From positions 1-31,502 of the forward strand of contig CAZCJA010000022.1 in the NCBI GenBank assembly GCA_964499015.1: a DNA stretch of 31,502 nucleotides, in the 5' to 3' direction. The stretch comes from CAZCJA01 sp964499015 (GTDB taxonomy: Bacteria > Elusimicrobiota > Elusimicrobia > F11). A program made the translations under genes and the position numbers. Below the pieces are notes generated by a model. It did not search any database, was not told the origin of the DNA, and worked only from the letters and a program-made list of their open reading frames with translations. Positions 13,903-21,441 of the stretch are shown in pieces. Numbering within the stretch: position 1 is the first letter of the stretch; every line of letters begins with the position of its first letter.

Positions 13903-15066
13903 ATGGTTCAACCAGGAACGAATCCATCTCCTGACGAACCGTTTCGCGATCAAGACGCCTCTCCCCAGTCCGACCCCGGATTGGAGGGAGTCGTTGAAGA
14001 GTTGCGGAACGTTTTATCTGGGCTGGGTCACGACACCGTCGAGACGGCGGCACCGGTTGAGCCGGTGCAGCCTCCTGTCGCCGATGTCCACTTCCCGTTT
14101 TCTCCCGTTGATGAACCCGCGCCGTCCGAGCCGCTGAACGGCAGCACACCCGATCCCGCGCAAAACCAGCCAACGCCCTCCGACGCCGATTTTTGGAATG
14201 GCAATGTCCTGGGCTGGGCCGACAAAGAACCGCAGAACGCACAACCGTCTGTGTCCGAAGAGGCAATAGCGCCGGTCGAGCCGTTCAACATGCCTGTGTC
14301 CGAGTCGGAGCCGGATTTTTCGCCTGAGCCGGAACTGGAGAGAAAACCCGCAAAACGTTCTTCCATCGAAGATTTGCTTCCGCCCTTGCCGCCATCGCCG
14401 TTTGAAGTCGAGGAAACAGTTGCCGCGCCGAAGCCCAGCGCACCGCCGCCAATTCCCCAACCCGAACCGCCGCCGGCCCAAGTCATTTCGCCGCTTTTGG
14501 ACCGGAGCACACCGCCGATGGAAATGGCGCCGCCTCCGCCGCCCGCGCAGATTCTGCCCCCGGTCGAGATCCTCCCGCCGTCTCGCCCGCCCATGGAACA
14601 CGCGCCCATCCCGGCATCAATTGATCAACCGGTGCCGGCGGCCGCCGTGCCGCCCGCGGCTTCCGTTGAGGAAGACCCCGCGATTGTGGAAGTGCCGATG
14701 GAAAAGCCGGAAGGCTTGGTGCAGATCGCCTGCATTTTCCCCAAAGGATTTGAAAAACAAGGCCAGCATTTTGTGACCACGCTGCGCAGCGCCTGCGTGG
14801 CCGCGCGCCTTAAAATGGTGATTCAGCCCGTTTATATACAGCCGTGGTCCCCGGAGGGGATCGATGCGGAAGCGTGGGTCAAGGCCGCGCGTCAGGCCGG
14901 AGCGGACCGCATGTTCGTATTGGTGGCGAAAAAAGAGCAGGACAAAATTAGAAGCGTCATCGCGCAAGCGGTCGGCGCGGGCCTCGCGTCGCGGCTTGTG
15001 TTCATTGAACACGTGGGATTGCGTACGCTCTATGCCGACATTCTTGTCGATATGAGGCGTCCGTAA
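13903..15066 (+). CDS. Proline-rich protein with a C-terminal alpha/beta domain, function unknown
   Basis: Not recognised as a named family. It has about 387 residues from ATG 13903. The first two thirds are rich in Pro, Ala, Glu and Ser with no predicted fold, including many PP and EP steps such as PQPEPPPAQV and MAPPPPPAQ, and there is no signal peptide or membrane helix. The last ~120 residues look folded: GLVQIACIFPKGFEK, ARLKMVIQPVY, AEAWVKAARQAGADRMFVLVA, and the end YADILVDMRRP. The strand/helix order resembles the C-terminal domain of the next gene (see findings). Its stop shares one base with the start of that gene (TAATG), so the two are coupled and the products probably work together, likely in the cytoplasm. 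Confidence 0.75.
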   Translation: MVQPGTNPSPDEPFRDQDASPQSDPGLEGVVEELRNVLSGLGHDTVETAAPVEPVQPPVADVHFPFSPVDEPAPSEPLNGSTPDPAQNQPTPSDADFWNGNVLGWADKEPQNAQPSVSEEAIAPVEPFNMPVSESEPDFSPEPELERKPAKRSSIEDLLPPLPPSPFEVEETVAAPKPSAPPPIPQPEPPPAQVISPLLDRSTPPMEMAPPPPPAQILPPVEILPPSRPPMEHAPIPASIDQPVPAAAVPPAASVEEDPAIVEVPMEKPEGLVQIACIFPKGFEKQGQHFVTTLRSACVAARLKMVIQPVYIQPWSPEGIDAEAWVKAARQAGADRMFVLVAKKEQDKIRSVIAQAVGAGLASRLVFIEHVGLRTLYADILVDMRRP

Positions 15067-16718
15067 TGTCGAAGATCGACTACTACTCCTACGGACTTAA
15101 GCCGCTCTACAATTTCGACCAATTCGTCATTGGCCCGAACAACCAATTTGCCGTTTCGGCCTGCCAAGCGGTCGCTAAGAGCTTGGGCGACACCTATAAC
15201 CCTTTGTTCGTCTATGGCCCGCCGGGCGTGGGTAAAACGCATTTGGTCCAGTCCGTGGCGCAGGATGTTTTGCGGCAGAATCCGTCGCTTAAAGTCCGTT
15301 ACGTTTCCGCCGAGCGCCTGATGTCGGAAGTGATCGCCGCCATCTCAGACGATAACGTACTCACGGCGCGCCAGTATTTTAGCGACATGAATTTGCTGAT
15401 TGTCGACGACGTTCAATACCTCACCCAATCGCAGTCGTCGCAGGAAGAGCTCTCGCACATTTTTAACAACATGCAGCAGGCCGGACACCAATTGATCCTC
15501 GCCTGCGATCGCCCGCCGAATCAGTTGACGGGCCTGAACAAAACGCTGCGCAGCCGCCTGGAAGGGGGGCTGGCCACCGACGTTAAATTGCCGGACATCA
15601 ACACGCGCCTGGAGATTCTGCGCCGCAAATGTTCCGCGCAAGGACTGACTATCCCCGATAATCTGCTCGTGTATGTGGCCCAGCGCCTGCGTTCGAATGT
15701 GCGCGAGCTGGAGGGATTCATCAAACGCATGCACGCTTATGTGACGCTTTCGCATCAAGAGGTAAATGAAACGCTTGTGCAGTCGGTGGTGCGTGAGGTA
15801 CTGCCCGAAGGCATGGCTGAAATTCCACCCGATCAACTGGAAATTCCGTCGTCGACTCCTCCGGCGGCTGTCGTAGCTGCGGTTGCGGCTCCGGCCGCTC
15901 CGGCTGACGCTCCGGCTCCGGCCGCTCCGGCGCCGGTTACGCCCGTCAAGGCAAAAGCCGCGCCGCCTCCAGCGTCGGCGCCGGCGGTTTCAGAAGCGCC
16001 ACTCGTGCCCAAGCCTGAACCTCAGATTGAAACGAAGAAAAACGGTTCGGCCAAAAAGCATTCGCCGATAGCCGAGATTCCCGAGCAGCCGGTTGCGCCC
16101 GTTTTTGATGAGTCGCCGGCGCCCACAATCACACCGGCTCAGGAACCCATCGAAATTGTGAATAACCAGGCGCTTGGTGCGACGGTCGAACGTGTTGCGC
16201 CCAAGGCGCCCAAGGCACCGTCTGCGCCTCCTGCGCCAGCACCCAAGCCGGCCCCCGCGCCGATCGAAGTCCCCAAAGAAGCGTTGGCCGCCGCGTCGCC
16301 GGAACCCGAGCCGGAAGAAGAACAATTGGGCGGGCTCAAAGAAATTGGCGCGGTGTTTTTCTATCCGTTCGGTTCGGAAAAAGTTTTGGAGAACGTGCAC
16401 GGTAAATTTCAGGACGTCATTAAAAAACACAAACTGAAGTTCCGGCTTAAACGCGTGCACAGCGAGGCCTACCACGCCCAGGGCAAAACCAACTACACGT
16501 CCTTTGTCGACGTGTGCAAGCGCAACAAAGTGCCGGTCGCGGTGGTGATCGGCCCGCCGCCGGACGCACACATACCGGAGCAGGATTTTTACGATCTTTT
16601 GTCGGTGACGTTGGACGTGCAGGGAGTGTCCCTGCAGCTGATCAATTGGGGCGAAGTCGATAAAGATTACCGTTACTTGAATCTGGCGCTTGACATCGCG
16701 CTGGTAAGGACGCGCTGA
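15066..16718 (+). CDS. DnaA-domain-III AAA+ ATPase fused to a novel C-terminal domain
   Basis: A 550-residue protein whose first ~250 residues closely follow the DnaA ATPase core. Visible are YNFDQFVIGPNNQFA (15-29), Walker A GPPGVGKT (51-58), Walker B LLIVDDVQYL (110-119), sensor 1 LACDRPP (145-151), the Arg-finger box LRSRLEGGL (161-169), and sensor 2 NVRELEG (211-217). DnaA's N-terminal domains I-II and the DNA-binding domain IV are absent. Instead a Pro/Ala-rich linker of about 170 residues (AAPADAPAPAAPAPV and similar) leads to a ~115-residue folded domain (KEIGAVFFYPFGSEK, VAVVIGPPPD, YRYLNLALDIALVR). It is not the replication initiator itself. Like Hda it keeps the ATPase without DNA binding, but it is far larger. 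It overlaps its neighbours by 1 nt on both sides. Confidence 0.9.
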   Translation: MSKIDYYSYGLKPLYNFDQFVIGPNNQFAVSACQAVAKSLGDTYNPLFVYGPPGVGKTHLVQSVAQDVLRQNPSLKVRYVSAERLMSEVIAAISDDNVLTARQYFSDMNLLIVDDVQYLTQSQSSQEELSHIFNNMQQAGHQLILACDRPPNQLTGLNKTLRSRLEGGLATDVKLPDINTRLEILRRKCSAQGLTIPDNLLVYVAQRLRSNVRELEGFIKRMHAYVTLSHQEVNETLVQSVVREVLPEGMAEIPPDQLEIPSSTPPAAVVAAVAAPAAPADAPAPAAPAPVTPVKAKAAPPPASAPAVSEAPLVPKPEPQIETKKNGSAKKHSPIAEIPEQPVAPVFDESPAPTITPAQEPIEIVNNQALGATVERVAPKAPKAPSAPPAPAPKPAPAPIEVPKEALAAASPEPEPEEEQLGGLKEIGAVFFYPFGSEKVLENVHGKFQDVIKKHKLKFRLKRVHSEAYHAQGKTNYTSFVDVCKRNKVPVAVVIGPPPDAHIPEQDFYDLLSVTLDVQGVSLQLINWGEVDKDYRYLNLALDIALVRTR

Positions 16719-18085
16719 TGATGCAGTTGTGGAGCGGGGCGGGGAAGAAGGGCAAAGCGGCGCCGTCGGAAGCGGTGGTGGCGTTTGTCCAATCACTGGA
16801 CCTTCACGGCGGCGACGATTTATCGGTTTGTTCCGGTGCTTTGGATATTGTGCGCGCGTACTTGGGCGAGCGGCCCTGCTGCATTTGGAAGCGCAACGGC
16901 GCCGCGTTGGAACGCGTTTCCGAGCGCGGCATGATCGACGTTTTTTTCAGCAAAGAGTCGCAAGACCACCAGTCGGCCCTGGCGCGCGTGCTCGCCAGCG
17001 GCACCAGCGAGTTCGCTTCCTGCGTGGTCAGCGGCATCGCCCAGGAACTCAAGGATGGTTTTGACGGTTTCCTCCATGTGCCCGTAAAAACGCAGGACGG
17101 CGTGTTGGGCGTGCTGACGCTGGCCGTGCACAAAAAAGAATCGCGCGATGTGAGCATCATCCAGCCGCTCGAATGTTTGGGCCGCCTGATTGCGATGGCG
17201 CTGCAGTCCGGCTACGACCGCGAAGCGCGCACACAAACGGAAAAGCGCCTTAAAGCCGAAGTTTCTTCCACCACGCACGAACTCGAGCAGACAAACGGCA
17301 AGCTGATCGAACGCGTCAAAGAACTGAAGACCTTGTACCAGGAACTGCAGAAACGAGTCAGTGAATTAACTCAGGCCAACCGCGCCAAAAACGAATTTTT
17401 GTCCATCGTCAGCCACGAACTGCGCACGCCGCTGACCACGCTCACCGGGTTTTTGTGCGTATTGCTGGAAGGGGAAGCCGGCCCGATTAATGACCAGCAA
17501 AAGAAATTCCTCACAATCACCAAGCAGTCGGCCGATCGTTTGAATATTTTGATCGGCGACTTGCTCGATATTTCGCGCATCGAATCCGGCCGCATGAATT
17601 TAAACATGGGCACGCTCTTAATGGTGGACGTTTTGCAGAAGAGCCAGCTCGATTTAAAGGGCATCGCCGACAAGAAGGGCGTCGAGCTTACGTTCGACAT
17701 GCCCGCTGTTCTCCCGACGGTGTGGGGGGATTCCTCGCGTCTACAGCAAGTGATCGATAATTTAATTTCCAACGCCATTAAATTCACCGACAAAGCGGGC
17801 CGCGTGTCCGTAACCGCCGAAGACAAGGGCGACTGCATTAAAATTTCCGTCACCGACACCGGTATCGGCCTTTCCAAGGAAGACCAGGACAAGGTATTCG
17901 ACATGTTCTACCAGGCGGACGCCTCCATGCGCCGTTCCACCGGCGGCGCGGGTTTGGGTCTGGCGATTGCCCGCGGCATCGTTGTTTTGCACGGCGGCCA
18001 GATCTGGGTGGAGTCCGAACTCGGCAAAGGTGCCACTTTCAGCTTCGTCCTGCCGCACCACAAAACGCAAAAAGCCGCCGCTTAA
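16718..18085 (+). CDS. GAF-domain sensor histidine kinase
   Basis: A 455-residue soluble histidine kinase. Residues of about 20-165 form a GAF-like sensor (YLGERPCCIWKR, FLHVPVKTQDGVLGVLTLAV). About 175-225 form a coiled coil (HELEQTNGKLIERVKELK). The HisKA domain carries the phospho-accepting H233 in FLSIVSHELRTPLTTLTGFL. The HATPase domain has the N box (NLISNAIKFT, N352), G1 (VTDTGIGLSKED) and G2 (GGAGLGLAIARGIV). No transmembrane segment or receiver domain is present, and no response regulator gene is in the window. It starts 1 nt inside the DnaA-like gene's stop, after TAAGGA at 16705-16710. It is therefore part of that operon and may signal to or through those proteins. Confidence 0.93.
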   Translation: MMQLWSGAGKKGKAAPSEAVVAFVQSLDLHGGDDLSVCSGALDIVRAYLGERPCCIWKRNGAALERVSERGMIDVFFSKESQDHQSALARVLASGTSEFASCVVSGIAQELKDGFDGFLHVPVKTQDGVLGVLTLAVHKKESRDVSIIQPLECLGRLIAMALQSGYDREARTQTEKRLKAEVSSTTHELEQTNGKLIERVKELKTLYQELQKRVSELTQANRAKNEFLSIVSHELRTPLTTLTGFLCVLLEGEAGPINDQQKKFLTITKQSADRLNILIGDLLDISRIESGRMNLNMGTLLMVDVLQKSQLDLKGIADKKGVELTFDMPAVLPTVWGDSSRLQQVIDNLISNAIKFTDKAGRVSVTAEDKGDCIKISVTDTGIGLSKEDQDKVFDMFYQADASMRRSTGGAGLGLAIARGIVVLHGGQIWVESELGKGATFSFVLPHHKTQKAAA

Positions 18086-18123
18086 CCGCCTAAAAAATAA
18101 TCCGCAATTGCTAACATCCGCTC

Positions 18124-18999
18124 ATGGCTAAATCATCTAAAACCGCGCCCGTCCGCTGCGCGGTCATCGGCGGAAGCGGCGTCTATCAAATCGAAGGGAT
18201 GAAGGTCCTGCGCACGTTTTATCCCACCACTCCGTTCGGCAAGCCCTCGGACCCGATCACCATCGGCGAGTATCAAGGCGTGCAATGCGCGTTCCTGCCG
18301 CGGCACGGCAAAGGCCACCGCTTCCTGCCCGGCGAAATTCCACAGCGCGCCAATTTTTACGCGCTGAAACTTCTCGGCGTCGAGTTTGTCATGGCGCTGT
18401 CCGCCTGCGGCTCGCTGAAGAAAGAACTCGCCCCGCGCCACTTCGTTTTTCCCGACCAGATCGTCGACCGCACCAAGGGGCGCGTCTCCACGTTCTTCGG
18501 CGACGGCATCGTCGCGCACATCGCCTTCGCGCACCCGTTCTCCCCGCAACTGTCGAAATTAATGGCCGACGCGTCGCGCCGCTTGGGCGTGACCACGCAT
18601 GTCGGCGGAACCTATATATGCATGGAAGGTCCCGCGTTCTCCACGCAGGCGGAATCGCGCGCTCACCAGAAAATGGGGTTTGACGTGATCGGCATGACCG
18701 CGATCCCCGAGGCCAAACTCGCACGCGAGGCCGAGATGAGCTATGCACTTCTGTCGATGGTCACCGATTACGACTGCTGGAAGGATGACGAGGAAGTGTC
18801 GGTTGAAATGGTCATTGGCAATTTGATGGCCAACGCCGACAACGCCAAGAAAGTTGTGGCCGACGTGCTGCCGCGCTTGTCCACTATCACCAACGACGCC
18901 GCCAACGCCCTTCAGGGCGCGATTTTCACGGACCCCAAAGCCATGAAGCCCGCCACCAAGAAAAAATTGGCGCCGCTGATTCAGAAGTACGTCTCCTAG
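18124..18999 (+). CDS. mtnP: S-methyl-5'-thioadenosine phosphorylase
   Basis: Phosphorolytic cleavage of methylthioadenosine to adenine and methylthioribose-1-phosphate, salvaging the by-product of polyamine and other SAM reactions. It has 291 residues. The phosphate-binding GGSG (16-19), TTPFGKPSDP, PRHGKGH (about 59-65), and the substrate loop MEGPAFST (167-174) are all present. GMTAIPEAKLAREAE and TDYDCW mark the MTAP subgroup; the Asp there favours 6-aminopurines over guanosine or inosine. No other methionine-salvage genes are adjacent. The ATG lacks a Shine-Dalgarno sequence; the 38-nt gap before it is A/T-rich and may hold a weak promoter. Confidence 0.94.
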   Translation: MAKSSKTAPVRCAVIGGSGVYQIEGMKVLRTFYPTTPFGKPSDPITIGEYQGVQCAFLPRHGKGHRFLPGEIPQRANFYALKLLGVEFVMALSACGSLKKELAPRHFVFPDQIVDRTKGRVSTFFGDGIVAHIAFAHPFSPQLSKLMADASRRLGVTTHVGGTYICMEGPAFSTQAESRAHQKMGFDVIGMTAIPEAKLAREAEMSYALLSMVTDYDCWKDDEEVSVEMVIGNLMANADNAKKVVADVLPRLSTITNDAANALQGAIFTDPKAMKPATKKKLAPLIQKYVS

Positions 19000-19000
19000 C

Positions 19001-19696
19001 ATGATCAAGGCCGTTGTTTTCGATCTCGACAACACGCTGGTCGATTTCATGAAGGTGAAGCGCCGTTCCGTCGAGGCGGCCGCTGAGGCCATGGTGGACG
19101 CGGGCCTCAACTCCACGGTCAAGAAAACCACCGAGCGCATTTATAAAATGTACGACCGCGAAGGGATCGAAGACCAGCGGGTGTTCGATAAGATTTTGAT
19201 GGAAGAATACGGCGAGATCGATTACCGCATTCTCGCCGCCGGCATTCTCGCCTACCGCAAAGCCAAGGAAGGTTCGATGTTCCTGTATCCGCACGCGCGC
19301 CATTCGCTCACCGAGCTCGTGCGCATGGGCATTCGGCTGGCGATCGTTTCCGACGCGCCGCGGCTCTCGGCGTGGATGCGGCTGGTGGCCTTCGGCATCG
19401 AAAACTATTTTGATTCGGTGACGTCCTATGACGACACGGGTTTTAAGAAGCCCAACCCCGCGCCGTTTCGCCGCGCGCTGGAGAAGCTGAAGGTGGAGCC
19501 GGGCGAGGCAATCATGATCGGCGACTGGGCGGAACGCGACATGGTGGGCGCGAAAGCCCTCGGCATGAAAACCGTCTTCGCCCGTTATGGAGATGACTTT
19601 AACACCAAAGAAGTCGATGCCGATTATGAAATCACGGACGTGGCCGAGTTGGTCGAGATCGTTCGCAAACTGAACAAGGACGCCGCGCATGTCTGA
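19001..19696 (+). CDS. HAD-superfamily hydrolase (subfamily IA)
   Basis: A 231-residue cytoplasmic phosphatase-like protein. Motif I is FDLDNTLVD with nucleophile D8 and acid D10. Motif II is the AIVSDAP strand, motif III is K149/K150 in GFKKPNP, and motif IV is IGDWAERD with D175 and D180. The helical cap between motifs I and II (residues of about 15-85) is typical of subfamily IA enzymes acting on small phosphate esters. The substrate is unknown. It starts 1 nt after the mtnP stop and ends 8 nt inside the next gene, so it is in the same operon. A role with methylthioribose phosphates is possible but not shown. Confidence 0.9.
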   Translation: MIKAVVFDLDNTLVDFMKVKRRSVEAAAEAMVDAGLNSTVKKTTERIYKMYDREGIEDQRVFDKILMEEYGEIDYRILAAGILAYRKAKEGSMFLYPHARHSLTELVRMGIRLAIVSDAPRLSAWMRLVAFGIENYFDSVTSYDDTGFKKPNPAPFRRALEKLKVEPGEAIMIGDWAERDMVGAKALGMKTVFARYGDDFNTKEVDADYEITDVAELVEIVRKLNKDAAHV

Positions 19697-20501
19697 GTTT
19701 TTCGATATTTTCCTGAACGTCGCCGTGCCGCTCTTGGCCGGAATCGTCTATTTTGCGCTGGCCCGCTACGTGAAGCACATCGGCCCGATGCGCACGCTGG
19801 TCACTGGCAAACTCACCTACGACGGCGCGTATTGGGGATTTCTTCTGCTCGGTCTTTATCTGGCCACGCGCCCGCTGCAAATTCTGCTCGGGCCGCATCC
19901 GATTCCGCTGATCGTAAACAACATCCGTGAGTTCGTGATGATCGGTTTCTTCGGCCCCGCGGTCACGGTGGCGATGTTGAGCCTGGTGCTCGGCAGCGCC
20001 AACATTCCCAAGATGATCATTCGCGTTCTTTTTGGCGGCGGGCTTTTCCTGGCGACGCTGTTCGTGATTATCAACACCAAGGCCATCGCCGGAAGCGAAG
20101 TCATTTTTTACATCGGCACGTGGCCCGCTTACGACGGCATTTGGTTTCAAGGCGGCCCCGGCGGCAGCTCGCCCTACATGCCGGTCTTGTTCATTCTGCG
20201 CTTAATCGACCCGGTGCTGCTTGTGTTCGGCGCGGGAACCTTGGTGCTTTGGCACGCCTATAACTATCCGATTGAAAAGCGCCTGCTCTACGACAACATG
20301 CCGCGCAAACTTTATTTCATGGGTTTTGCCTGCTATTCGTTTTCGCTGTCGATGCTGATGGTCGGCCTGCTTTACATCTTCGCTCACATCAACAATCAGT
20401 GGTGGATCTACTACGTGGGCGCGGTCACCGCCGGTCTTTTGGAAACGGTCTCGCTCTCCCTGCCGCTGCGCCGAGCGGTGCAAATCACGGAACACGCTTA
20501 G
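19689..20501 (+). CDS. Multipass membrane protein of unknown function
   Basis: Not recognised. A 270-residue protein with about seven hydrophobic helices, near residues 5-28, 46-63, 76-102, 108-130, 165-192, 210-236 and 240-260. The loops include a conserved-looking basic turn (ARYVKHIGPMRTL) and a glycine-rich stretch before helix five (FQGGPGGSSPYMP). There is no signal peptide, metal motif or ATP site. The spacing resembles seven-helix sensory membrane domains that precede signalling outputs, but no output domain follows. It overlaps the HAD gene by 8 nt and lies 5 nt before the hemB start. Confidence 0.7.
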   Translation: MSEFFDIFLNVAVPLLAGIVYFALARYVKHIGPMRTLVTGKLTYDGAYWGFLLLGLYLATRPLQILLGPHPIPLIVNNIREFVMIGFFGPAVTVAMLSLVLGSANIPKMIIRVLFGGGLFLATLFVIINTKAIAGSEVIFYIGTWPAYDGIWFQGGPGGSSPYMPVLFILRLIDPVLLVFGAGTLVLWHAYNYPIEKRLLYDNMPRKLYFMGFACYSFSLSMLMVGLLYIFAHINNQWWIYYVGAVTAGLLETVSLSLPLRRAVQITEHA

Positions 20502-20506
20502 CGGTC

Positions 20507-21436
20507 ATGCTGTCGGTCGCGGATTTCATCATGCCGTATTTCGTTGCCCACGGCCGCGGCGTCAAAAAAGCCATTCCATCGATGCCCGGCCAATTCCGCT
20601 ACTCCGTCGACACGCTCGTGCGCGAGCTGGCGAACACGCGCCGCGCTAAAATAAACGCGATCATCCTTTTCGGCATTCCGCTGGAAAAAGACGCAGTCGG
20701 TTCCGAAGCGTTCGCGTCGGACGGCATCGTGCAGCAGGCCGTGCGCGCGATCAAGAAAAAATTTCCGAACCTCACCGTGATGACCGACCTGTGTTTCTGC
20801 GAATACACCAGTCACGGTCACTGCGGCGTGATTAAACGCTCGGGCAAAAAATGGAATTTGGACAAAACCGCTACGCTAGAGCTCATCGCCGCCACCGCGA
20901 TCTCCCAGGCGGCGGCCGGGGCCGATTACGTCGCGCCCTCGGGCATGATGGCGGGTTCCGTCGGCGTGATCCGCCGCGCGTTGGACAAGGCCGGCTTTAA
21001 GAAAACGAAAATCATGGGCTACTCGGCCAAATACGCGAGCGCTTTTTACGGCCCGTTCCGCGACGCCGCCGGTTCCGCCCCGCAATTCGGCGACCGCCGC
21101 GGTTATCAAATGGATCCGGCCGGCTCGCACCGCGCGGCGCTCGACGAAATCCGCGCGGATGCGCGCGAAGGGGCCGATATGGTGATGGTTAAGCCCGCGT
21201 TGTCTTATTTGGATGTGATCACCGCGGCGAAGGCGTTGAAGCTGAAAGTGCCGATGGTGGCGTACAACGTCTCCGGCGAGTACGCGATGCTCAAAGCCGC
21301 CGCAAAAAACGGCTGGATCGACGGCCCGCGTACGCTGCTCGAAATTCTGACTTCCATCAAGCGCGCCGGCGCCGATAAAATCATCACTTATCATGCGCTC
21401 GAAGCCGCGCGGCTCCTCTCCTCGGCGCGGCGTTAA
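20507..21436 (+). CDS. hemB: Delta-aminolevulinic acid dehydratase (porphobilinogen synthase)
   Basis: Condenses two 5-aminolevulinate molecules into porphobilinogen for heme and related tetrapyrroles. It has 309 residues from ATG 20507; longer in-frame starts would run into the membrane protein gene. The zinc-type cysteines C96, C98 and C106 lie in DLCFCEYTSHGHCG, and the active-site lysines are K175 in MGYSAKYASAFYGPFRD and K229 in VMVKPALSYLDVI. The N-terminal arm that normally precedes LSVADFIMPYFV (an R-R-L-R-containing stretch) is missing. The usual MMDGRVGAIR is MMAGSVGVIR here. hemL lies 4 kb downstream in the same direction. Confidence 0.93.
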   Translation: MLSVADFIMPYFVAHGRGVKKAIPSMPGQFRYSVDTLVRELANTRRAKINAIILFGIPLEKDAVGSEAFASDGIVQQAVRAIKKKFPNLTVMTDLCFCEYTSHGHCGVIKRSGKKWNLDKTATLELIAATAISQAAAGADYVAPSGMMAGSVGVIRRALDKAGFKKTKIMGYSAKYASAFYGPFRDAAGSAPQFGDRRGYQMDPAGSHRAALDEIRADAREGADMVMVKPALSYLDVITAAKALKLKVPMVAYNVSGEYAMLKAAAKNGWIDGPRTLLEILTSIKRAGADKIITYHALEAARLLSSARR

Positions 21437-21441
21437 ACACC

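Noticed and set aside
13714..13953. Minus-strand frame of 79 codons across the gap after rpiB, with an internal ATG giving 58 residues
   Set aside because: The translation is mildly protein-like, but there is no ribosome site, it overlaps both flanking genes, and the region is better explained by the stem-loop and palindrome.
15066..15820. The true chromosomal dnaA and a nearby origin
   Set aside because: Domain IV is missing, no dnaN or gyrB is adjacent, and no cluster of DnaA boxes (TTATCCACA-like) was seen nearby. mnmG-rsmG often lies near the origin in some bacteria, but no parA, parB or rpmH is here.
15883..16310. Repeat array in the Pro/Ala-rich region of the DnaA-like gene
   Set aside because: The DNA is repetitive because the protein linker is low in complexity; there are no regular units or spacers as in a CRISPR or tandem repeat array.
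20399..20506. Longer start for hemB
   Set aside because: These codons lie inside the end of the membrane protein gene and do not resemble the HemB N-terminal arm.
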